Shown: positions 45,531-56,310, counted from the first letter of the stretch. The stretch: DNA of 64,000 nucleotides from Hydractinia symbiolongicarpus (GCF_029227915.1 NC_079880.1:31243501-31307500), one strand, 5' to 3'. Notes: generated from the letters alone by a model not told the origin. Numbers and translations are program-made.

Positions 45531-45933
45531 CTCGCTATCAAGGTCAATGATGTCAACCAATGCCCTATCCTCGATTTGAATGTTGAGTATGTCGCCAATT
45601 TTCTTTAGGTCTGCTAGATCCGAGAGCCTTAGGTCCTTATCCTTGATGATCTCGTAGCAGAGCATGCTCCACTTGTTCACATCAGCTGAAACAATATGCA
45701 TACCCCGGTCCTCAATATCTACCTCGAGATCCTCATCTATATATTCTGTCTAAAAGCTCGTCATCATCCGGATATACAAAACCTTCATAGTACTCGTCAT
45801 CTCTAAATCTAAAATTCTCCAAACACTGTTAACAATAACCGGTAGTGGAACCTGCATTGATACAGCATCGCAGAACCGGTACCGTCACATCGTAATACTT
45901 TGTAAATTGCTGACTCTGTACGTACTTTTCCAT
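45420..45933 (-). pseudogene. Small acidic protein with Cys pair, broken
   Basis: From ATG 45933: YVQSQQFTKYYDVTVPV, then CC...YC and, after an in-frame TAA (45829-45831), QCLENFRFRDDEYYEGF, and an acidic stretch PDDDELLD. A frame break near 45745 leads to EDLEVDIEDRGMHIVSADVNK and LSDLADLKKIGDILNIQIEDR. The open frame runs to 45420, overlapping the integrase 3' end on the other strand; the true C-terminus may be nearer 45535. A zinc-binding regulatory role is possible. I do not recognise the family. Confidence 0.45.
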
Positions 45934-45996
45934 TTTTCTTTATCGCTTAATTATATATTGAAATATTTTGAAACGGTCAATATCTAACTTTCCCAA

Positions 45997-46200
45997 TTAT
46001 ATTCCAACCAGGATGTATGTCATTAGAACAGTTGACATTAATATGAAAAAATACATGGTGTTCCTCTGATACCTTACCCTTTCCAGTACATCACGAAGAT
46101 CTTCATCAAGAGCCTCCAGGCTCCGCTCCAAATGTGGTATCCTATCCATTTCTTGGTGGCAGGCATCCAGTTGCTTTTCTAATTGATGTATGTATGACAT
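45997..46200 (-). CDS. Tail-anchored coiled-coil protein
   Basis: 67 residues from ATG 46200 (AATAAATATG). A heptad-rich helix (QLEKQLDACHQEMDRIPHLE, LEALDEDLRDVLERV) is followed by a C-terminal membrane segment (YFFILMSTVLMTYILVG). Its start lies 6 bp from the end of the ATPase remnant, so it belongs to the same minus-strand unit. The frame is intact. Function unknown. Confidence 0.6.
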   Translation of the reverse strand: MSYIHQLEKQLDACHQEMDRIPHLERSLEALDEDLRDVLERVRYQRNTMYFFILMSTVLMTYILVGI

Positions 46201-46206
46201 ATTTAT

Positions 46207-46610
46207 TTATTCTAATATACTCCAGGCTCTGGGATGGTCCAGCCTAATATACAAACAGGCATGTTTGGATTTTTTCAACTGTTTCTTGATCGCTTCCCAG
46301 TCGTTAATTATGTTTGTCTCTTCATCTACCAATTTCATGTCACTCCTTTCGTGCGGGTACCACATGAACAACTGCTTTTTCTGTCTCCTCAGGTTTTTGG
46401 GAATTGCGGTATAACTCTAAGTCAACAGCCATAACGAATGCTTCCTGTGCCTCCCGCTAATGGCTAATTCAAGCAGGCTCTGGCGTTTTTTATCCATGGA
46501 TTCATCCGCGATCATGTCATCAACTATGAAGAGTGTGCTCTCACCGGCGAGGATATTTGATAATCGTTCAATCCATTCCTTAGACCGCGTGCAAAACAGT
46601 CATCATATAT
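46207..46610 (-). pseudogene. Packaging ATPase remnant (Walker B half)
   Basis: Homologue of the intact Polinton 2 ATPase at 61842-62453. Present: the Walker B region TLFIVDDMIADE, RQSLLELAISGRHRK, then WLLT, an in-frame TAG (46417-46419) where the other element has Gln, SYTAIPKNLRRQKK, MWYPHERSD, and the C-terminal end ACLYIRLDHPRAW...LE. The P-loop half is missing: upstream sequence is unrelated and an HNH-nuclease gene in the opposite orientation begins near 46788. The enzyme would pump DNA into capsids. Clearly dead. Confidence 0.8.
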
Positions 46611-46787
46611 ACCACACCAATCCGTGTACTGCGATTTTATTCTATACTACTACGATACCTCCCATTTCACACTTCACGATTGTCCATATAACATGCACAC
46701 CTCCCCGCAGACGCTGTAAATAGTGAGGTTTCCATGTCCAAAAGTTTTGTGAAGCACTACTACACAAAATGTAACAAAAAAAACAAA

Positions 46788-47280
46788 ATGGAGAAAACCA
46801 AGAAATGCACACAATGCAAAAAGTCTTTATCTTTTGATAATTTCAAGATCAACAAGCGTAATGGGCAACGGACAAAACAATGTATCAAATGCATCGATAG
46901 TAGGAGGGCGTCAGTGGAGCAGAACAAATGCCCGCATCAAAAACAGAGGGGTCGTTGTAAGGAATGTGATTTCCCGGGATATATGCATGACCTTATCATG
47001 ACCAGGATTCACAGTGCCCTAAACCGTGACAGAGAGATTTACTCCACCGAGTATCTGGGGTGCGGTATTTGCACTTTCATTGGTCATATCCAAGCCCAAT
47101 TCAAAGACGGTATGAACTGGGGCAACCGAGGGTCCTGGCCACAGAATCCCTATTAAATATAGAGATAATGGTGAATATCCAAGCGAAGAAGTTCAACTCG
47201 CACGACTCCATTACACCAACATGCAACCAATGTGGATCGCGGAGAATCAAAAGAAAGGTTATCGATATATATATGCTTAA
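46788..47280 (+). pseudogene. HNH-type endonuclease with zinc fingers, frameshifted
   Basis: About 160 residues. Zinc knuckles KCTQCKKSLSFDNF and QCIKCIDSRRA open the protein, then KCPHQKQRGRCKECD, and the conserved SxEYLGC...HIQAQFKDGMNWGNRGSW leading to the catalytic region. A small frame break near 47135 precedes HRIPI and LHYTNMQPMWIAENQKKG. This architecture is common in HNH nucleases of phages and large DNA viruses. It lies between the ATPase and PolB remnants, in opposite orientation to both. It could be a homing-type insertion that replaced part of the ATPase gene. Confidence 0.68.
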
Positions 47281-47871
47281 ACTCGGTCGCGTTGAATAGG
47301 TTTTTTTTCTTCATAACTTCAAGTAACTCCTCTTCAGTATGAGTCGGTAAAAACAAGAACAAACTCATTTGCCTCATCCATTCAGAAATGTTTATCATTT
47401 CTGAATAATCAAGAGATTTTATGTATGATGAGCAAAAGACCTAACCGGTGATGCGTGAATTTTTAACACAGGTAATAATCAAGGTGATACTGAATAGCTA
47501 TATACAAAGCTTGATATATAGTAAAATTGTGGTAGCAGGCTTAGACCTGGCTGAAGGGTATGGATAGGCAGGCGAGACCATGCCTTACCTGGAGGCGGCC
47601 TTCTCGCCCCGGTTTCCACCACACACTGTGCCAGTCGGGAAAAATTGTGCCAGTCGGGAAAGAATTGTGCCAAAATGCCGGTTAAATGTCAGTGCTAGTA
47701 ACGTCCTCTGTAAGTGCTCATTTTAAAGGTGGGTTTCGTTAATGCGTAGTACAAGCACGACATTCTGTATAGAGTATAAAGAGCAAGTACGCTAAGCCTG
47801 CAAAGCAGGACAGCACTGAAAAACACCTCGGATATGGAAAACCAAAGGCTCTGAGTGGTATACTCGCAGAA
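47281..47871. other. Noncoding gap where the PolB palm is expected
   Basis: No PolB palm or thumb coding sequence is present. The stretch holds a GC-richer patch (about 47570-47650) and a short duplicated phrase TTGTGCCAGTCGGGAAA. A minus-strand frame at 47153-47398 is not convincing. Confidence 0.5.
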
Positions 47872-50800
47872 TCAAAAGTCCTCTGGGTTCAAACAACAAA
47901 ACACCCAGAGGGTTCCCTTACGAGGATTTTGGAGCTCATATGCCTCGTTCTTTGTATAAGATGTACAATCTTTTTGAACCTGTTTACAATCCTCGCATCG
48001 GGCTTTGGTGCAACGAGCCTCACATTTATGCTTACAGGGATCACCTGGGGCATAAAGCTGTATATCATGGTTGAACCGCAAGGATTTATTTAGTACATAC
48101 CGCATCGAAACACCCGGAATGCTCACTGCATCTTTTAGAATGTCAATCTCATCCTCGTAGTATGTATTGCGGGTCTTGTCGACGGCCTCGATAAATGGTA
48201 TTACGTCCGCCATATTGTATTCGGCTAACCAATCCAGCATCGTGACGCATTCTCTTTTAAAAACTCATTTCTGAACGTCTGGTAATCTTCGGGTGAGAGG
48301 GTGTTTTTACCACTGAGTGTGCTATAAAACGCCTCATGATTGACTGGGCCCACTAGGTTCAACTTTTCGTAGCAGGACAACCACTCGTACGGAAACACTA
48401 ATTTTTTGAGATCACAATCCAATGACTTGCACCATTTTTCATAACTCAGACCTGGCGCGAGGAAATTTTTTATATCGATGAATTTGAACCTCGAGGTGGT
48501 TAGAAACATGTAATCATTATCCTTTTTCGCTACTTTGATATTATCATCATCCGCAATTCGTTCGACAATATACCGCTTTATCATGTTGATATCGTACTTG
48601 CCACTGTTAAAGCCTATCACTGTCACTTGATTTATCCATTCATGCCAAGCATTTTGAGATTGTTCCGGGAGCATATCGAAATCATCTGGCTTGGGATATA
48701 TCAGTTCGACTTCTTGGACAATCCTCATTTGTCTCTGCTCCAGTTGCTCAACGAATTTTTGCACAAGCACCTTTGGGTCTTCATTCATGATGAATGTTGG
48801 ATGTTCTTGCAGACTATCGTGAATGGCTAAACTTACAGGTATATGCTTGGAGATGTTATATCAGGCGTTTGCTGCTGATTCAATAGTGCCAGGAGGGCCT
48901 CGAAATCAAATGTTATAAAATGGGGATATGGTCGAAATTTTTTCTTGAATACCCTCTTAATCTTGGGCGGATTTTCACACTCCCATGCAGTGACAAGATT
49001 GTAGCTTAAATTCTGAATGTGGTCTTTTTTAAATTTGGTACGATTGAAATTATTTTTTTCTACGTTGGTTCGCTGTGGTTGACATGGTCATCCATGCCAT
49101 TTACAGCCGTGATATTCGTATACTGACGTTTATAGCATTTTTCGATGGGCCAATCAGATATTCACTAGCTAACTTCACAAGCTTTGGGGGTATTTTGTCT
49201 CTACCTGGAGAGGAATTTATGTTTAAATTAGTAAAAAGATTTTTGATTGTGTTGTCATCTACCTCCTCAGAGTTAAAAAAAATTATATTTTCATTGCAGG
49301 CTTTAATTTTGACAATACTCGGATGACTCTCGTATGTTTTAATTATCTCATTAATTAGTCTCTATTTGTCTAAGGAGTTTCGATAACCAATTGATATTGG
49401 GTTGGTTCCACTGCTTTTTTCTACAATGTTTATATAGTGATCATTAAATAATTCAGCAAGCTCACTGTCATTGGTTATCTGAGCACCATCTTTGATAATC
49501 ATAATGTTATCATTGTTCAAACCACTTCTTTTGGTTATAAACGGCTTAATAGTTTTCCAAAAAGTTTTATTTTCTACAATCCCAGAATCTATAAAATACA
49601 TTTTTATGGCTTTCTTTCTGAGGCCAACACACTTATTTCGTTGTTTTTTTTTCTCCTCCATGTCCACAAAGCGCGTGGTGGATGTGTCGGCCTGTTTGCT
49701 CTGACATGGCCTCAATCCATTGGCATGCCGCTTAACTGAAACCCTTATTGGGATAGAATACCTTTTCAGAGCTACTCTGCATGCGCTCGATTTTTTCACC
49801 TTTGCAAATGATCTTTGTCTTGATGCCTTCGCATTCGTTATTCTTGCGTCGTGTGAGATTTTCGGATCTGGTAAATCTTTGTGTACAAACCTCGCATTCC
49901 CAATGCTGCGTCAATACATCCATCCTCTTGATATAGAAACAATGACCCTGCAGCATACCAATATTGATCGTGTCTAAGTCTTTTTTGTATTAATTGTGGC
50001 CATAGACGAGACGCCATGGGGCCTTGTCGTTGCTTGTTTTTGGTTCAAAGACTCTGATATTAATTTCAAATCTTTTAGCGATGCCTTCCAAATCCACGAG
50101 CCTCGTAGCACGTACATCTTCCCTCTTTAGATTATGGTCCTCGTAGTACTCCCGGGCTAATTTGAGGGCCTCTTGCGTAATATGTTTTTCACGTTGCTTT
50201 CGATTCTCGCGGGAATGAACGACCAAGCATCTCCAAAAGCATAGGCTGTCCGTTGTTTCGTCTGTCTTGTCAAAACTATAAATGCACCTCTTGATGCGCA
50301 ACCAGCCTGGCAAAGGTCCACATCCAAGTAGGGTTTCCCTCGTAGAAATTATCTTGATCTGAACGTGCTTAAATATTATTTTACCTTCATATGCTCCTGG
50401 TATGTTCTATCTGGTGGCAAGTAGGCTTTCGTCCAAAATTCGGCATCTTCCAGATCCAGGCGCTTCATCTCCCATTCATCCATAAAAGCCTCGATTTCAG
50501 CCATGCTTGAGAGTGACCCGGAGCTTTCTGTTTTGTGGTAATTGCCCACATCTCCACCGCCTCGGTAAATTTCGCAGCTAAAGCTATATACCACCTTCAC
50601 ACGCATGTCTACGTGTGGTGTGATTTTTTTTTGGCCTCCGTCAATGGCTGGTTAAGGTTATTATTAAATCGCCATATTTTGATTTGGTTTCCGTCTTCTA
50701 TCATTTCCGCGTCATCATCAAAAATATTATGGATATCCTCAATCACATCAGTATTGGTGGCATGCTTAGATTCTTTCCCGAACATGTGTTTGAGGTCCTC

Positions 50801-51010
50801 AATTCCTTGGTATTCATCTTCGATGGTGACCCGTTGAACCTCATCGTGGAGAGTTGGTGTTCCTGAAAATTTATCCCTGACCCTGTTATAATAGTAACTA
50901 ACGGTATCCTTCACGCTCCTTATTTGGTTAGCGAGAGCTTTGCGAGTTGCCGCTACTGGTGCTGATACTGTATCATATAGTTTACTGATTGCCTTTTTGA
51001 AAAAATTCAT
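47872..51010 (-). pseudogene. Protein-primed DNA polymerase B, element 1, degraded
   Basis: Would replicate the linear element. Pieces in order from ATG 51010: an N-terminal extension (50609-51010); VKVVYSFSCEIYRGGG and WTKAYLPPDRTYQEH (50376-50606); LCFWRCLVVHS and LEGIAKRFEINIRVFEP (49990-50313); a Cys/His finger CEVCTQRFTRSENLTRR (49732-49956). After a LINE fragment come Exo I FITFDFEALL (about 48930), Exo II GFNSGKYDINMIKRY (48225-48788) and Exo III WLAEYNMADVIPF (47872-48240). Frames change between pieces. The palm motifs are absent, so no polymerase activity is possible. A conserved N-terminal region and finger before the exonuclease are usual in cnidarian Polinton polymerases. Confidence 0.8.
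49080..49668 (-). mobile_element. Internal CR1-type LINE fragment inside PolB
   Basis: The minus-strand sequence NKCVGLRKKAIKMYFIDSG, NKTFWKTIKPFITKRSG and FNDHYINIVEKSSG, then SSPGRDKIPPKLVKLA, is the endonuclease-reverse transcriptase linker of a CR1-type LINE. It is homologous to the matching part of the LINE at 51254-55174 (FWNTVKPCFTEK). Neither the 3' end nor the reverse transcriptase core is present. PolB coding resumes on both sides (QADTSTTRFVD before it, RTKFKKDHIQNLSYN after it). Confidence 0.72.
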
Positions 51011-51045
51011 CCCTTTATTATAGGTACATTTTATTCCAACCAGAA

Positions 51046-51214
51046 ATTGCGCATGCGTATTATCGGAATCGGTATTTCTCGGATTTTATTTTCGGATGAC
51101 GTCGGGTTTACCGATTTTGGATGGAGGTGGTGGTGGAAGTGGTGGAAGCGAGGTTTTGGGGGGTAAAGGTGTAGGAGGAAAGAAAAGTACCTATAATCAC
51201 TCCCTACTACTACT
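51046..51214 (-). repeat. Polinton 1 right terminal inverted repeat
   Basis: Reverse complement of 39379-39547, ending CCCTACTACTACT. Followed by TTGCA, the target-site copy, and then by Helitron sequence. Confidence 0.95.
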
Positions 51215-51667
51215 TTGCACTTTTAAATTTAAGGCTAAATAACTTGGAATTATTATTATTATTAACAATTTCTTTTACATTGACGTGTAAAAAAAAATAA
51301 AAAAAATTCTAGCTTCTCGGGAAAAGTCGCTAATTAAAGTCAATGAAGAAGGCAATTAATTTAGTTAATTTGACTTCTTTGCTTTGCATACCATCATCCT
51401 GAGATAAAGGATGGTTAGACTATAGCTTTTATTTTTGAGATCCTATATATTGCAAGGAAGTGGTATGCCAGAAAATTCGGGAAAAAAAAAACACAACAAA
51501 AACAAATCGCAAAATGCTATAGATACTAAATAAAAGTCTGCCTGTCAAATAAAACCTAATCCATTAATATACGGTTTGCACAACCTACAAGGGCAACTTT
51601 CTGGATTCCATTTCTTAATTTTTGACTTAAACTCTTGTAACGTTTCAGATGTTTTTATATTTGATGA

Positions 51668-52714
51668 TTATATCTGCCACAATTTTGACGCAAAATTTGA
51701 GATAGTTTCAGTGCCATAAGTAGACGTTTTTGCTGTGCGATAGCAAAGTTCTCTTTCATTTCTCAAATTATAAGTGCTACTACGGAACAGAAAAATATCA
51801 CTTATTATATCAGGTGAGAGTTTGTTTTTAGCTTTATATATTTCTATAGCTAGTGTTTCAAAATTTTTTTCGTGTATCGTTTTTGATTTATCTCTATGTA
51901 ACAGTTCCTTAAATGTTGATGTATGGTCACAATAGATTATTCGAAGTGCTCTTACATGCAGATTATTTATTCTGTTATTCAATGTTCTATTGTGGAACAT
52001 CCATATCAAAGGACAGTAACTGAATTGAGAGGTAACAAAAGCCTTCATAATAACTCTTCTTTTTTGAGTATCCATGTAAGGTGCAACACGCGCTAACGCA
52101 TGTAGTTTTTGGCTGGTTTTTTGACATAAGTCCGTTACATGCAAATCAAATTTTAATTTCCGATCAATTTTTATCCTTAACAGTTTCCGTTGGTCACTGT
52201 TTTCAATGTACGTGTCTCCAACGACAGCTTTTGTATCAAGTGGTAAGCTAGAAAGAAGATGGCTCTTTGCTTCATTGGCTTTCATACCGTTTTCAGCAAA
52301 CCATATAAACATTCTTTTTGCTGTTTTTTCAAGGTCTTCTACAACTTGATTTTTATCAGACCCATACGTATATGGGGTGTTGTCATCTGCGTAGCTAGCT
52401 ATATTAGTTTCAATCGTTATCAGAAATAAATCTATCAGGAAAACGTTGAAGAGTAGTGGGCCTAAAATAGACCCTTGTGGCACACCAAATAAGATGTCCA
52501 GTAACGTACTAAATGAGTTGTTTATTTTAACTCTTTGTTTCCGGCCAGTTAAATAGCTATGTATTAATCTCAAAGCATCCTTGTCAAACCCATAAGCGTG
52601 CAATTTAGCAATAAGTAAATCGTGATTTATACAGTCAAAAGCTTTAGACAAGTCTGTCAATAACGCTGCGTAAGATCCTTTATTATCTAGGCTTTTTTTA
52701 CATTTTTCGATCAT
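51668..52714 (-). pseudogene. LINE ORF2 reverse transcriptase part
   Basis: Motif A LTDLSKAFDCINHDLL, motif B GVPQGSILGPLLFNVF, motif C ASYADDNTPY, and thumb region KLLRIKIDRKLKFDLH. The open frame ends at 51668 with TISNFASKLWQI. Motifs A to C are intact, but upstream frame damage disconnects them from the endonuclease. Confidence 0.85.
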
Positions 52715-53514
52715 TGCTATAAGGCATTGCTGCGTACTAAAACCTCTCCGAAAACCACACTGCTGCTTGTTAAAAATAGGTTGAAAAAAAGCTTCAATTT
52801 GTTCGTATAAGCATTTTTTGAATATCTTAGAGATATTAGGCAGTATACTGACCGGGCGGTAGTTACACTTGTCCGTACGGTCCTCCTTTTTAAAAACTGG
52901 AATGACGTCTGCGTTCTTAAGGCTTTTTGGAAAATTGGATGTTATAATTTATGCTATTGCACAAAACATTTTCAAAAATGTCAGAATTTTCCTGTATTAT
53001 TTTCGTTGGAATGTCAGACTGCTGTGTAGTTTTATTTTTATCCAAATCTTTAATTTTTTTTGTAACATCAGATAGGCTGACTCGTCTAAAAGAAAGCTTT
53101 TTACCAGACTCGCCATAAAACTGTTTGGGTTTGACAACACTTGGATGATTAGCAAATTTTGATAACGAGGTCTCAATAGATTTATCATTAAAAATATTAT
53201 CATTTTGTGGATTTTCATTTAGCTTGATTCTAAGATTGGGAACAAGGTTGCAAAAATAATCATTGAAAATCGATGCTATTGCAAGGTCATCAGTGATAGT
53301 TCTTCCATTTTCAACTAATGTTATCAGCTCTTTGTTTTTGACTTTCTCAGTAAAGCAAGGTTTAACTGTGTTCCAGAATTTTTTATTATCTGTAACACTT
53401 TTAATCTCTAAATTGTTATAGTAGGTTTCTTTACTTTTTTGTACTAGTTTGACACATTTATTTCTTTGCTTTTTAAAAGCAGTTTTAGTTTCATCGCTTT
53501 TGTTTTTTAAGTAT

Positions 53515-54641
53515 TTATTTTCTTAGTCTAGATCTAGTCATTATTGCCTTATTTAACTCTTTATTCATAAAAGGTGCTTGGTTGGTTCTCAAATATTTCG
53601 TTTTCTTTGGAGCATGTATATTAAGAGTGTTCATGACTTTGTTCAAAGATGCTTCAAGATCAATACCTAAGAAATCGGTTTCATTTAACGATTTAAAAAG
53701 GTCCCCCCGGAAAGTTTCATGGTCAAATTTTTTGTAGTCCCTATATTGTTGTATGTTCGGTTTACCCTTTTTAAATTTAGTTTTCATAAAAGTCACAGTC
53801 ATCTTGTGGAAGTCAGATAAGCCTGTTTCCACAACATTAGTGTGTTGAAAGCTTGATGATTTGTTAGTAAGGATCAAGTCGATGCAAGTTGGGTTGCATT
53901 GGCTTTTAAAACAAGTAGGCTCTTTTACAAGGTTATGCAAACCATACATTTTTGCAAAATCAGAAAGTGGAATTTCGCTTGGTTCAGCATTGAAATCACC
54001 GATCACAAGAAGATTGTCATAAGTAGCAGAATGTTTAGCAAGTTCCTCTTCAATATATTGCAAATGTTTTTTCAAATTTTGTTTATGAGGGTTGTATACG
54101 CAACAGAGGAGCCACTTTTGTTTCCGCAGATTTATTTCCACTAATAAGTATTCTGCATGGTTTTGAAATTTACAGGTAATGGGTCGGGATGGAATATCTT
54201 GCCGTACATACAGCAGAATACCGCCACCAAAACAGTCTCGGTCTAGCCTGTATGGTTTGGTATAGCCATTGATAAAAAATTGTGCTGTGGGAAAAGAGTT
54301 GTCGATTTTAGACTCTGAGACCATCAAAATGTCAAGATTACCATCTACAGTCGCAGAAAGCATCTCAAATTTGTTTCTTATTGAGTTGATATTTATATGC
54401 CCAATAGCTACTCTATGAAGGTTTTTAATGCGCAAGTTATTTAATCTCGTATGAGCGTTTAACTCGCAGGGAATAGAATTGGAACTTGCAAAACACTGTG
54501 CTGGCTCAGAGTTGTTATGACTTTGTTCGCAAATTTCAGAACACCATGATGATACATAACTATCGTTAGTGTGATCATTGTGTAAAAAATTTGTAATTTG
54601 ATTTTCATCCCCGTTTTCAAACACTTCTTTTTCAATTTCAT
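53515..54641 (-). pseudogene. LINE ORF2 endonuclease part
   Basis: Apurinic-type endonuclease: GHININSIRNKFEML (Asn of the active site), LMVSESKID (Glu), GGILLYVRQ, LLCCVYNPH, LVIGDFNAEP (Asp/Asn), and ETGLSDFHKMTVTF (SDH-like end motif). This frame continues towards the reverse transcriptase but is broken between 53515 and 52714, where stops and shifts separate KFWNTVKPCF from the RT. It is the same protein family as the fragment inside PolB at 49080-49668. Confidence 0.85.
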
Positions 54642-54666
54642 TTGAAGTGCTTAACGAGGGTAAAAA

Positions 54667-55150
54667 TCAGATTCTGCTTAGACCATCAACAAAATTTAAA
54701 GCCAAACGAGCCAAACCCCTACTATTCAAGTGAAGTTTACCTTGGTTGAGACAGTCTTGTTTCATATTGCTGTTATCAATAAATATAAAGTTTTTCGATT
54801 GACATAGACTTTCAATTCTTTGATTTGTGTCACTAATTTGTTTATTATAGTTGCCATCATATCTATTTACGATTCCAGAAATAAGGATTTCTCTTTTCTT
54901 ATCTTTATCAATTTCGCGAATTGTGTGGATAACATTCTTCAGCTTTTTTACTGTGCCAAACCCGTTCGTAGTATCATTGGTTCCAGAGTGAATAATAATT
55001 GCATCCGGAAGTTTTCGTGAGTATGGCTTAACATGATCGACAATATCTTCAGTTGTAGCACCAGGCTGACAACGAATTCTAACAGAGTCTGTCTTTGATA
55101 TTCCGTATGGTCGAATATGTTTTACGATTGAATCACCTACCACAATAATC
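54667..55150 (-). pseudogene. LINE ORF1 SGNH/GDSL esterase domain, N-truncated
   Basis: 158 codons. SGNH blocks: VVGDSIVKHI (block I with the nucleophile Ser), RCQPGATTEDIVDHV (block II Gly region), IIHSGTNDT (block III GxND) and KLHLNSRG with the catalytic His near the C-terminus. Esterase domains of this kind are known in ORF1 of CR1-group LINEs, where they may act in membrane or RNP handling. The LINE's 5' truncation removes its N-terminus. Confidence 0.82.
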
Positions 55151-55692
55151 TGTTTCCTTTCGTTTGATGTTATATATGGAAACGGGTGGAAATAACTGAC
55201 TTCATCTCCTGCGTAGGTAACTAGGGACCACCTGGGACCAATTTGGGTAAGTTTCCCAAACCTGGGTTCCCGAATCCGCTTCGGAATGGACGGGTTGATG
55301 ACGTCACCAAAAACCTTTAAACCCTAATATCTCTGCAACCGTTTGTCAAAAATCCTATACATTTTCTTGATCAGCGTTTCAAGACCTATGCAATGAAGGC
55401 AGCAGGTATATAAATTTCTAAAAAAAAACTTTTGGGGGTTTGACTGGCCATTGCTGACGTCAGCAAAATTTTAAAACCCTTTTATATCTCATTAACCGCT
55501 TATCAAAAAGACATGATCATATACATTTTCTTAGTCACCGTTTAAACCTCTGCAGAGTACAGGCAACGAATAAACTAAATTTCGCCAAAAATTTTTGTAA
55601 TTGCACTGCTGACGTCAGCAAAAAATGTAAAACAACCTTTTTTCCATTGTCCTTCTGCCTAAGTGGATTTTTCCACGGGCCTTATCGACTAG

Positions 55693-56228
55693 TCTATAAT
55701 AATACGCCAGTTCTGTCTGTCTGTGACTTTTCCAAAGTGGATTATATTCTACACCATTTTCTTTGATAAAGTCTGTAAAACATCGCCCATAAAATTGTTC
55801 TGTAACTTACTAAACTTTTAACGTTAAAACAATATTAACGTCAAAGGAAAGTATATTAAATTACTGAAGCCATTGCAGTGCACTTGAAACTTTGAGGCCA
55901 AATAACTTGGAAACGAGGTGATGACGTCAATGATTTTTCACCGCGTAGGTAACTAGGGACCACCTAGGACCAATTTGGGTTATTTTCACAAACCTGGGTT
56001 CCCAAATCCGTTTCGGAATAGACGGGATCAAAACGTCATCAAAAACCTTTCACACCCTAATATCTCTGCAACTGTTTCTCAAAAGTACATGATCCTATAC
56101 ATTTTCTTGATCATCGCTTCTATACGAGGAAGGTAACAGGGATACAAATTTCTGGAAAAAATTTTTCGCGTTTTAACGGGCTATTTTTTGGATTTACAAT
56201 GCTGGCGTCAGCAGAACGTCTTAAACAG
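55693..56228 (+). mobile_element. Helitron copy cut at the Polinton 2 junction
   Basis: Begins TCTATAATAATACGCC with CTGTCTGTCTGTGAC, directly after the CTAGT of the previous copy. The body includes GATGACGTCAATGATTTTT and ends at about 56228 within the GCTGGCGTCAGCAGAACG segment, before the 3' hairpin. Polinton 2 sequence follows. Confidence 0.72.
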
Positions 56229-56310
56229 AGATAGGAATATGCCGATGTTAGGAAAAAATCCCTTAGCACTTTACCATTTTACGTCAGAAGAATAGATCAT
56301 ACCCGTTAAA

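Larger units (their letters stand above)
39379..51214. mobile_element. Polinton/Maverick element 1, complete with TIRs
   Basis: 11,836 bp bounded by 169-bp terminal inverted repeats, starting AG and ending CT, and by a 5-bp direct repeat TTGCA (39374-39378 and 51215-51219). It encodes a retroviral-type integrase, major capsid protein, penton-like protein, packaging ATPase, protein-primed PolB and accessory genes. This is the Polinton hallmark set (no capsid protease was seen). Gene blocks: + strand 39.6-40.9 kb, - strand 41.0-42.9 kb, + strand 42.9-45.5 kb, - strand 45.4-46.6 kb, + strand HNH gene 46.8-47.3 kb, - strand PolB 47.9-51.0 kb. Nearly every gene carries a stop or frameshift. Confidence 0.92.
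51254..55174 (-). mobile_element. CR1-type LINE with SGNH esterase, 5'-truncated
   Basis: On the minus strand: esterase ORF1 end (54667-55143), endonuclease (53515-54624), reverse transcriptase (51668-52714), a 3' UTR, and an (AAT)n tail at about 51254-51270. It interrupts the Helitron between ATAACTTGGA (left) and GGAAACGGGTGG (right). The start of ORF1 is missing. Confidence 0.85.
39194..55693 (+). mobile_element. Helitron copy split by a Polinton and a LINE
   Basis: Starts TCTATATAATAATACGCC with (CTGT)n at 39194 and ends with the hairpin and CTAGT at 55689-55693. Its own sequence occupies 39194-39378, 51215-51253 and about 55175-55693, roughly 740 bp in all, agreeing with the uninterrupted copy of 756 bp at 25462-26217. 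The junction sequences (GCCATTGCATTGCACTTTT; CTAAATAACTTGGAAACGG) are found unbroken in the intronic Helitron array near 9745-9835. This proves the order of insertion. Confidence 0.8.

Noticed and set aside
47153-47398. 81-codon minus-strand frame downstream of the HNH gene
   Set aside because: It overlaps the HNH gene on the other strand and has no homologue in Polinton 2; no support.
39379-51214. Free virus or bacterial plasmid origin for the Polinton genes
   Set aside because: TIRs, a target duplication and flanking Helitron halves show integration in a eukaryotic chromosome.
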